From: Actinomycetota bacterium
GTDB taxonomy: Bacteria > Actinomycetota > Thermoleophilia > Solirubrobacterales > 70-9
Length of the DNA stretch: 5,073 bases
Assembly: GCA_005884305.1 (NCBI GenBank)
Contig: VAYL01000191.1
Coordinates: forward strand, 1 to 5,073
Direction: 5' to 3'
Positions 1 through 4,711 of the stretch are shown here, one piece after another. Positions within the stretch are counted from its first letter, which is position 1; each line of letters begins with the position of its first letter. Position numbers and translations under genes: made by a program. Under the pieces are notes generated by a model. The model did not search any database. It was given only the letters and a program-made list of their open reading frames with translations, and was not told the origin of the DNA.

Positions 1-403
1 CGGAGCGCGCATCCTGGCACCGCCCGCCTGCGAGCAGCACTTGAGGTCGACGGACTTGGACGTGACCGAACCAAGAGTCAGCTCGAAAAGCGTTTCCTCC
101 AGCTCGCTCGGCAGACCGGCCTGCCTGCCCCAGCGATCAACGCCTGGATGCAGATCCCGGGCGAGGAGATGCAATGCGACTTCGTGTGGCACCGTGAGCG
201 AGTGGTCGTCGAGGTGGACGCGTGGGAGGCGCACGGCACCCGAAGGGCGTTTCGCAACGACCGCCGTCGTGACCGAGTGCTTCGTGCGCATGGCTGGGAG
301 CCAGTGCGGGTGACCGGCTACGACGTCCTACGACGCCGACGATCTCATCAGCGAGGTCCGGGCCCTCCTGGAACGGGCCGGATCACGGACGATGGATGGA
401 TAA
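1..403 (+). pseudogene. DUF559 / AbiEi-antitoxin-like C-terminal nuclease-fold protein, 5' cut by window, frameshifted near its end
   Basis: Reading frame 1 is open from the first base. It encodes an 'HPGTARLRAAL' linker (codons 4-14), an 'SQLEKRFL' helix (26-33), then 'QCDFVW' (58-63) and 'VVVEVDAW' (68-75), followed by 'HGTRRAF..DRRRDRVL...GWEPVRVT'. This is the order of the DUF559 domain, a Vsr/PD-(D/E)XK-like fold often found at the C-terminus of AbiEi-type antitoxin-like proteins of actinobacteria. The conserved acidic residues D60, E71 and D73 are present. After V109 (325-327) the expected C-terminal helix is not in this frame. It continues at 329 in the next frame as 'YDADDLISEVRALLERAG' and stops at TAA 401-403. 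Without the shift the frame would run to 561, 100 bp into the converging permease gene. The cause is one extra C in the CC at 327-328, or a 10-bp near-duplication (318-327 and 328-337). It may be a real mutation or an assembly error. The N-terminal half lies outside the window. I am sure of the family, less sure that the gene is dead. Confidence 0.8.
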
Positions 404-424
404 CCGCACATATGGGTGGGTTTT

Positions 425-438
425 CCGACCATCGTCGG
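425..438. terminator. weak hairpin between convergent genes, possible terminator
   Basis: CCGAC (425-429) pairs with GTCGG (434-438) across a 4-nt loop, within the 57 bp between the two converging genes. There is no U-tract on the 3' side of either strand: TTTT precedes it on the plus strand, giving AAAA after it on the minus strand. It is at best a short factor-dependent pause site. It is the only hairpin I see where both transcripts have to end. Confidence 0.2.
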
Positions 439-460
439 TGTTGGGGCCTGGGCGGGCGAG

Positions 461-1207
461 CTAGATCGCCGTGCGGTGCATGCCGCGCAGCGCCAGCGCG
501 GATAGCACCGCCAGCAGGCCGGCCAGCGCGACGAGTCCCGGCCACGTGTTGCCCCACGTGACGCTGCCGATGAAGCCCTGCCTCGCCGCCTCGACCACCT
601 GGGTCACGGGGTTGTAGCGCGCGACGGTGTGAAGCCAGCCCGTCAGCAGCGCGAGCGGCGCGTAGGCGGTGGTGGTGAGGACGAGAAGCAGCATCCCGGC
701 CTGCATCAGCGGCGCCGCCGACTGAGATCGGTACTTCAGGGCGAGCGTAGTCCCCCAGCACGCCGCGACCGTGCCCATCCCCATCACCACGAGCAGGGCG
801 ATCAGCAGGCCATCCAGGCCCGGCCACTGCACGCCAATCGCGAATCCGACGATCAGGAGGAAGATGGCCGGGATCAGCGATCGCAGTGCGGCCGACAGCA
901 CCAGGCCGGCCAGGATCACCGGCCGCGGAGCGGGGGAGACCAACAGGCGGTCGAACCAGCCCTGCTCGATGTCCCGCGCGAGGTTGACGCCGGTGGCGGC
1001 CCCGGTGAACCCGGCACCCTGGAGCAGGCTCACCGGGATCAGCCAGTCCTTGTAGGGGGCTGGGAAGCCCGCGAGGTTGTCAAGCGCGCCGAATACCGAG
1101 GTGAGACCGAGAAAGAAGATCGTCGGCGCGAGCACGCCCCGCAGGAGTTCATTCGCCGCGCGACGGACCAGGGCCCACGTTGCCTCCATGCTCTTTCGCC
1201 AACCCAT
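461..1207 (-). CDS. ABC-2 type exporter permease, second of a pair (DrrB-like)
   Basis: Integral membrane subunit of an ATP-driven exporter, 248 aa. The sequence predicts about six hydrophobic segments (roughly 23-40, 54-77, 98-125, 131-156, 165-188, 222-241). After the second comes a cytoplasmic loop 'DIEQGWFDRLLVSPAPR' (79-95), the ABC-2 segment expected to contact the ATPase. The C-terminal ABC-2 block is 'LTGWLHTVARYNPVTQVVEAAR' (188-209). It is clearly a paralogue of the permease just upstream, sharing DIExG..DRLL..P, the A-x-YNP-x3-VE block and a SALALR end. The frame stays open to 1312, but the ATG at 1207 is preferred. It overlaps the upstream TGA by one base (TGATG), which suggests translational coupling, and a GAGGG lies 10 nt upstream (1218-1222). 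A second ATG at codon 7 is possible. Last gene of the cluster; substrate unknown. Confidence 0.9.
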   Translation of the reverse strand: MGWRKSMEATWALVRRAANELLRGVLAPTIFFLGLTSVFGALDNLAGFPAPYKDWLIPVSLLQGAGFTGAATGVNLARDIEQGWFDRLLVSPAPRPVILAGLVLSAALRSLIPAIFLLIVGFAIGVQWPGLDGLLIALLVVMGMGTVAACWGTTLALKYRSQSAAPLMQAGMLLLVLTTTAYAPLALLTGWLHTVARYNPVTQVVEAARQGFIGSVTWGNTWPGLVALAGLLAVLSALALRGMHRTAI

Positions 1208-1989
1208 CAGCCGCCCGCCCTCAGCCGCCGCCGGAGGGCGAGCGCGCTCAGTCCGATCCCGATCGCGCCGACCAGCGCCAGCGACGCGATCGCCTTGCCG
1301 AAGACCTCCCACGTCAGCGAGGAGATCACCGGGTCCCGGATTCCCTCGACGATGAAGCTCAGCGGGTTGTACTGGGCAATGGTGGCGGCGGGCCCGGTGA
1401 GCAGATCCTGGGGAAAGAACGCAGAGGAAAGGAACAGGATCACGAACACAAGGGGGAACAGGCCCTGCACCACCGAGGCCCGGCCGGTCCGCAGCGCGAC
1501 TGCCGCGCCGATCCCGCCGAACGCGAGGCCCGACAGCGTCACGAGCAAGAGCATCACGATCACGCCCGGCACTCCGTCGTTGATCTGGGCCCCGAAGATC
1601 AGGCCCACGACGATGAACCAGATCCCCGCGAGCAGCGACAACACCCCCGTGCCCGCCAGGCGCCCGAGCACCATCCCAAACCGGGAGATCGGCGCCGCCA
1701 ACAGCCGATCGGTGAAGCCCATCTCGATGTCAACCGCGAGCGCGATCCCACCGCTGTTGCCCGCCAGCAGAGTCGCCTGGATCATGGCTCCCGCGAGCAT
1801 GAAGTCGAGGAAGCTGTTGACCGGCGGGAACTCGGGGAGGTTCACCGCCTGCCCCGCACCAGCCGTCTGAATCGCCAGCAGGATCGACGGGAACACGACG
1901 ATCGGGGCGAGTAGCTGCGGCCGTCTGAACGTCTGCTTCACCGATCGCGCGCCAAGGGCCGCGACCACCCGGAGGTCCGTGCGCGTCAC
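1207..1989 (-). CDS. ABC-2 type exporter permease, first of a pair (DrrB-like)
   Basis: Membrane subunit of 260 aa, the usual length for DrrB-type permeases. A basic N-terminus (R7-R23) is followed by about six hydrophobic segments (roughly 26-43, 58-80, 112-135, 142-168, 174-192, 232-253). The coupling loop 'DIEMGFTDRLLAAPISR' is at 87-103 and the ABC-2 signature region 'SSAFFPQDLL...AQYNPLSFIVEGIR' at 188-218. The start is GTG at 1989-1987, overlapping the ATPase stop by 4 bp (GTGA). A GGAGG lies 13 nt upstream (2003-2007), rather far, so translation is probably coupled to the ATPase gene. Two different permeases beside one ATPase suggest a heterodimeric membrane domain with an ATPase homodimer, rather than the DrrB homodimer of the classic system. 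Family function is export of drugs, lipids or polysaccharides; the substrate cannot be read from the sequence. Confidence 0.92.
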   Translation of the reverse strand: MTRTDLRVVAALGARSVKQTFRRPQLLAPIVVFPSILLAIQTAGAGQAVNLPEFPPVNSFLDFMLAGAMIQATLLAGNSGGIALAVDIEMGFTDRLLAAPISRFGMVLGRLAGTGVLSLLAGIWFIVVGLIFGAQINDGVPGVIVMLLLVTLSGLAFGGIGAAVALRTGRASVVQGLFPLVFVILFLSSAFFPQDLLTGPAATIAQYNPLSFIVEGIRDPVISSLTWEVFGKAIASLALVGAIGIGLSALALRRRLRAGG

Positions 1990-2945
1990 TCGCTCTCGCC
2001 AGCCTCCGGCTCTTCGGGCTCCAGGTGATGCCCGGTCTTCTCGAGGAAGACGTCGTCGAGCGTCGGCTCGACCAGGTCAAGGGATTCCACCGCGAGCCCC
2101 GCGTCATCCAGGGCCCGCACCACTGGCGCCACGCCACCGGCGCCGCCCTCGAGCTCAACCAGCACGGCTCCGTCCTTGCTCGGCCGCGGCTTGCCGAACC
2201 CGGCGACGACCTCCCGAGCGCGTTCGGCGACATCTTCGACCAGCCGGATCTCCAGGTGCGGGTGGCCGATCCCCGCCTTCAGCCGACCCGGCGTGTCCTC
2301 GGCGACGATCCGGCCGAAATCGATGATCCCGACACGATCTGCGAGCTGGTCCGCCTCCTCCAGGTACTGCGTCGTGAGAAAGACGGTCGTCCCCTCGCGA
2401 TTGAGCTGCTCGACCTCCTCCCAGATCGTCCGCCGGCTCACCGGGTCGAGCCCAGTCGTCGGTTCGTCCAGGAACAGGACCTTGGGCTCGTGGACCAGCG
2501 CGGACGCCAGGTCGAGGCGCCGCCGCATCCCGCCCGAGTAGGTGCCCACCTGCCGGTCGGCGGCGTCGACCAGGTCGACGCGCTCCAGCAGAGAGTCGGC
2601 CTTCTCGCGCCCCGCCTGGCGGCTGAGTCCGTGGAGGGTCGCCTGCAGGCGGATGAGCTCCCGCCCGGTCATCAGCGGGTCGAGCGCAGCCTCCTGGAGC
2701 GCGACGCCGATCGACCGCCGCACGTTCGCGGCCTCCGCGACCACGTCGAACCCCGCCACGCGCGCGCTCCCACCGGTCGGCTGAAGCAGCGTGGTGAGCA
2801 TGCGGACCGTGGTTGTCTTGCCCGCGCCGTTGGGGCCGAGGAAGGCGTAGATCTCTTTTTCGGCCACGTCCAGGTCAACGCCCGCGACCGCGTGAATGCC
2901 GCCCTCGAAGGTGCGCTCAAGTCCGTTTGCCTCGATCGCCGGCAT
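1986..2945 (-). CDS. DrrA-type (daunorubicin-resistance family) ABC transporter ATPase
   Basis: Cytoplasmic ATP-hydrolysing subunit of the exporter encoded with the two downstream permeases, 319 aa. Visible motifs are Walker A GPNGAGKTT (37-45), Q-loop Gln84, signature YSGGM (136-140), Walker B VLFLDEP with catalytic Glu161, and D-loop GLDP (165-168). At the switch position His is replaced by Gln193 in 'TTQYLEEAD', a variant I recall as common in DrrA proteins. The extension past the nucleotide-binding domain ends in 'PTLDDVFLEKTGH' (294-306), which matches the DrrA C-terminal LDEVFL motif and separates it from generic ABC-2 ATPases. The tail (307-319) is rich in Glu and Pro. The frame is open to 3002, but ATG 2945 begins the family's normal N-terminus ('IEANGLERTF'). 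No Shine-Dalgarno is seen. A TATCCT -10-like element sits exactly 7 nt upstream, suggesting leaderless transcription. The gene starts 20 bp after the amidase stop. Confidence 0.95.
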   Translation of the reverse strand: MPAIEANGLERTFEGGIHAVAGVDLDVAEKEIYAFLGPNGAGKTTTVRMLTTLLQPTGGSARVAGFDVVAEAANVRRSIGVALQEAALDPLMTGRELIRLQATLHGLSRQAGREKADSLLERVDLVDAADRQVGTYSGGMRRRLDLASALVHEPKVLFLDEPTTGLDPVSRRTIWEEVEQLNREGTTVFLTTQYLEEADQLADRVGIIDFGRIVAEDTPGRLKAGIGHPHLEIRLVEDVAERAREVVAGFGKPRPSKDGAVLVELEGGAGGVAPVVRALDDAGLAVESLDLVEPTLDDVFLEKTGHHLEPEEPEAGESE

Positions 2946-2952
2946 CGCGCGC

Positions 2953-2958
2953 AGGATA
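2953..2958 (-). promoter_or_regulatory. candidate leaderless -10 element for the ABC ATPase gene
   Basis: On the minus strand TATCCT (TANNNT consensus) is followed by 7 nt of alternating GC and then the ATG at 2945. This spacing places the transcription start at the A of ATG, as in leaderless actinobacterial mRNAs. The ATPase gene has no ribosome-binding site, which fits. A -35 match at 16-19 bp is poor. It would give the exporter a promoter independent of the amidase. Confidence 0.4.
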
Positions 2959-2965
2959 GGAGACG

Positions 2966-4321
2966 CTAGGCGGCGGCCAGATCGGGCGCTGCGTCGACCC
3001 ACTCCCGCTCGGTCGCGCGCTCCAACGCCTCGGCCGCGTCCAGCAGCAGCTCGTCGCGTCCCCAGGCGGCGATGAGCTGCAAGGCGACCGGCAGGCCTTC
3101 GGGGCTCAACCCGACCGGGACGCTGATCGCCGGCACGCCCGCGAGGTTGGCGATCCCCGCCTGGCGCGGGTTGACGTAGTCGGCGGGATAGACGGCGGAC
3201 GGGAGCTCGACGGACGTGTCGTCAAGGCGCGGGGCGGGGGCGGCCACGGTCGGCCAGGCGAGCACGTCAACGCGCTCGAAGAGCTCGTCGAGCGAACGCC
3301 GCACCAGCGTGCGCACCTGCTGTGCCTTCGAGATCGCGACCGCGGGGATCAGCATCCGGTAGCGCAGGAGAGCCCGGGCGATGATGCTCACGTCCTCGCC
3401 GAGCGCCTCGATCCGCTCCGGAGTCACGTTCGCGAGATCCTCGGTCTGGCCGATCAGGACCGATGCGATCAGCACGTGCTCGCGGCCCGCGAAGTCGACC
3501 TCCTCCACTTGAGATCCAGTGGCGTCCTTGAGCGTCTCGAGCGCCCTGTTGCACGCCTCCCGAACCGCGGGCTGCGTGTCGTCCCAGAGCTCACCCGGGA
3601 CGACGCCGATCCGCATTGCGCGGGCGTCGCCGCCCACCAGGACCTCGCCGAAGAGGACGCCGCCAAGCAGCCGGCAGTCGGGGGCGTCCCGGCACAACGG
3701 CCCGGAGACGATCGTCGTGGTCTGCGGCACGTGGTGTCCCTGCATCATCGAGCGGCCGAAGGTCGGCTTCAGACCGGTGAGCCCGCAGTAGGCGGCGGGG
3801 TAGCGGATCGAGCCGACCCCGTCGGCGCCGACCGCCCCGGCGACCATGCGGGCGGCGACCGCTGCCCCGGGTCCGCTGGAAGATCCGCCGGGCGCGCGCT
3901 CGGTGTCCCAGGGATTGCGGGCCGCGCCGAACGCGGAGATGTGACCCGTGCTGCCGGAGCCGTACTCGTGCATGTTGGCGACCCCGACGACCACGGCGCC
4001 GGCGTCGCGAAGGGCGCGGTAGGGGCCCGACTCGCCGGGCTGCGGCGCCGGGCCGACGTGCTGCGCGGCGCCGAGGCGCTCCGCGCGCCATGGCAGCGGC
4101 CACTCGTCCTTGATCGCGACCGGCACGCCGTAAAGCGGGCCGCGCGGTGCTTCCGCGAGCATTCGCCGCGACTCCTCCGGGAACGTCTCGACGATGGCGT
4201 TCAGAGCGGCGTTTCGTTCCTCGATTCGCTCCAGTGCCGCGTCGAGCACCTCGCCGGCGTCGGCATCGCCGGCCGCGATCGCGGCGGCCTGGTCACGCAG
4301 CGTGCGGTCGAGCAGCTCCAC
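2966..4321 (-). CDS. amidase-signature family hydrolase
   Basis: Cytoplasmic amide hydrolase of 451 aa, a normal length for the amidase signature (AS) family; no signal peptide. The Ser-cisSer-Lys triad is complete: Lys71 in 'GVPVAIKDEW', cis-Ser147 in 'PGGSSSGPGAAVAA', nucleophile Ser171 in 'GVGSIRYPAAYCGLTGLKPT'. The spacings (76 and 24 residues) fit the family. The C-terminal 'NLAGVPAISVPVGLSPEGLPVALQLIA' (392-417) is also canonical. One oddity is Val169, where the oxyanion loop usually reads Gly-Gly before Ser; here it is DGVGS. The start is GTG 4321-4319 with a good GAGGAG site 9 nt upstream (4331-4336). The small gene upstream ends only 3 bp before it, so the two are surely co-transcribed. 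The sequence does not identify the substrate. GatA is less likely because there is no gatB here. The ABC exporter genes follow after 20 bp. Confidence 0.93.
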   Translation of the reverse strand: MELLDRTLRDQAAAIAAGDADAGEVLDAALERIEERNAALNAIVETFPEESRRMLAEAPRGPLYGVPVAIKDEWPLPWRAERLGAAQHVGPAPQPGESGPYRALRDAGAVVVGVANMHEYGSGSTGHISAFGAARNPWDTERAPGGSSSGPGAAVAARMVAGAVGADGVGSIRYPAAYCGLTGLKPTFGRSMMQGHHVPQTTTIVSGPLCRDAPDCRLLGGVLFGEVLVGGDARAMRIGVVPGELWDDTQPAVREACNRALETLKDATGSQVEEVDFAGREHVLIASVLIGQTEDLANVTPERIEALGEDVSIIARALLRYRMLIPAVAISKAQQVRTLVRRSLDELFERVDVLAWPTVAAPAPRLDDTSVELPSAVYPADYVNPRQAGIANLAGVPAISVPVGLSPEGLPVALQLIAAWGRDELLLDAAEALERATEREWVDAAPDLAAA

Positions 4322-4324
4322 GCC

Positions 4325-4570
4325 CTAGCGCTCCTCGGCGGTGCGGGGAGGTCTGGACATGTCGGCGCCGGGCTCGTGGGGAATCTCGTCGAAGCCCTCG
4401 GCCATCAGCGCGCGGAGGCTCGGCCCGTAGATCGCGTCGACGGCCTCGATGACCGCAATCTCGTCCGGCTCCGCCGCGAGCCCCGCGAGGTCGAGACCCG
4501 ACTCGACGTACGCCCGGCGGGACGCCTCCTCGCTGCGCTGGCCGTTCCCTGGCTCCGAGGCGCCGCTCAC
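4325..4570 (-). CDS. small acidic protein, possible GatC/AtzG-like amidase partner
   Basis: 81-aa acidic protein without signal peptide or membrane segment. The N-terminal 18 residues look disordered. Residues 20-60 ('AYVESGLDLAGLAAEPDEIAVIEAVDAIYGPSLRALMAEGF', read in two halves) should form helices, and the tail (61-81) is extended and Pro/Glu-rich with 'EIPHEPGADMSRPP'. An A-Y-[VI]-E start, a G-L-x3-P turn, a second helix and an acidic Pro-containing tail are the layout of GatC and of AtzG/DUF4089 proteins. Those wrap around an amidase and are encoded directly beside it. The gene ends 3 bp before the amidase start, supporting a partner role. The match is by pattern only and could be a lineage-specific protein of unknown function. 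The start is GTG 4570. There is no convincing Shine-Dalgarno, but TAGGGT lies 7 nt upstream, consistent with a leaderless mRNA. I am confident it is a gene, not of its function. Confidence 0.7.
   Translation of the reverse strand: MSGASEPGNGQRSEEASRRAYVESGLDLAGLAAEPDEIAVIEAVDAIYGPSLRALMAEGFDEIPHEPGADMSRPPRTAEER
4331..4336 (-). promoter_or_regulatory. Shine-Dalgarno site deciding the amidase GTG start
   Basis: GAGGAG on the minus strand, 9 nt before GTG 4321. It overlaps the last codons of the small upstream gene. It is the clearest ribosome-binding site in the window and supports the GTG start over any downstream ATG. Confidence 0.7.
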
Positions 4571-4592
4571 CCGATGGACCCTAGATCATCGG
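4571..4592. promoter_or_regulatory. inverted repeat over the first gene's promoter, candidate operator
   Basis: CCGATG (4571-4576) and CATCGG (4587-4592) are a perfect 6-bp inverted repeat with a 10-bp spacer. The half-sites are 16 bp apart centre to centre. The spacer contains the minus-strand TAGGGT (4578-4583), the candidate -10 element. One half-site fills the interval between the -10 and GTG 4570. A dimeric repressor bound here would block the promoter. The regulator is not in the window. Confidence 0.4.
4578..4583 (-). promoter_or_regulatory. candidate leaderless -10 element for the small-protein/amidase operon
   Basis: TAGGGT on the minus strand fits TANNNT and is exactly 7 nt from GTG 4570, so transcription would start on the start codon. 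The spacing is the same as at the ATPase gene. No strong -35 is seen 16-19 bp upstream. Confidence 0.4.
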
Positions 4593-4596
4593 CGCC

Positions 4597-4694
4597 GGAA
4601 AGCCCGAATGGGCCGCAAATCCCGCTACCAGCGGGCAGTGCCCCTAAGCTATGGGGCTCACGGGGCTCTGAATACCGTGCGGCGAGGGGCCGCA
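4597..4694 (+). promoter_or_regulatory. structured 5' leader of the secreted-protein gene, riboswitch-like candidate
   Basis: Read on the plus strand, this stretch holds four consecutive stems. Stem 1 is GCCC (4602-4605) with GGGC (4610-4613) around GAAT. Stem 2 is CCCGCT (4621-4626) with AGCGGG (4630-4635) around ACC. Stem 3 is GCCCC (4640-4644) with GGGGC (4653-4657), extendable by GTG/CAC around a 2-nt bulge. Stem 4 is TGCGGC (4678-4683) with GCCGCA (4689-4694) around GAGGG. GCCCC at 4640 could instead pair with GGGGC at 4662 or 4686, and GGGC-AGT-GCCC (4633-4643) competes with stems 2 and 3, so alternative folds are possible. Stem 1 is flanked by GGA-AA and CGCAAA-TCC, where GGA and TCC could pair. 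That recalls the first helix of c-di-GMP-I (GEMM) riboswitches, but the second helix does not fit well. The ribosome-binding site follows 7 nt after stem 4. GC-rich DNA makes chance hairpins, so the class is unassigned. Confidence 0.35.
4653..4668. repeat. short direct repeat GGGGCTC x2
   Basis: GGGGCTC occurs at 4653-4659 and 4662-4668, period 9, within the leader. Both copies offer GGGGC to the single GCCCC at 4640-4644, so they are competing partners for the same strand. Confidence 0.6.
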
Positions 4695-4701
4695 ACCCAC
4701 C

Positions 4702-4705
4702 GGAG
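4702..4705 (+). promoter_or_regulatory. Shine-Dalgarno GGAG favouring GTG 4712
   Basis: GGAG is 6 nt before the GTG at 4712 and 21 nt before the ATG at 4727. It therefore supports the upstream GTG start, adding five residues (fMet-F-I-N-A) before the ATG. Confidence 0.5.
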
Positions 4706-4711
4706 TCGCGT

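Noticed and set aside
148..561. Independent 137-aa gene starting at ATG 148
   Set aside because: The domain begins well upstream (codons 4-49 in the same frame from position 1). The part after 327 is out of frame and runs into the permease gene on the opposite strand.
1208..1312. N-terminal extension of the second permease
   Set aside because: The extra 35 residues are Arg/Gly-rich without family features and overlap the coding end of the first permease. ATG 1207 overlaps the stop by one base and starts a normal permease N-terminus.
629..1870. 413-codon plus-strand open frame across the two permease genes
   Set aside because: It is antisense to two clearly recognisable permeases. Its product is Arg/Pro/Ser-rich with no family features, and such frames are common opposite GC-rich genes.
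2025..2969. 314-codon plus-strand open frame
   Set aside because: It is a shadow of the ABC ATPase, which has all its motifs on the other strand. The antisense product shows no domain.
3591..4103. 170-codon minus-strand frame inside the amidase
   Set aside because: Same strand but a different frame from an intact amidase, with an Arg-rich composition typical of an out-of-frame reading.
4673..4678. TACCGT as a -10 element for the secreted-protein gene
   Set aside because: It fits TANNNT, but there is no -35-like sequence about 17 bp upstream. It is a single weak match and would leave most of the leader hairpins untranscribed, so the true start is undetermined.
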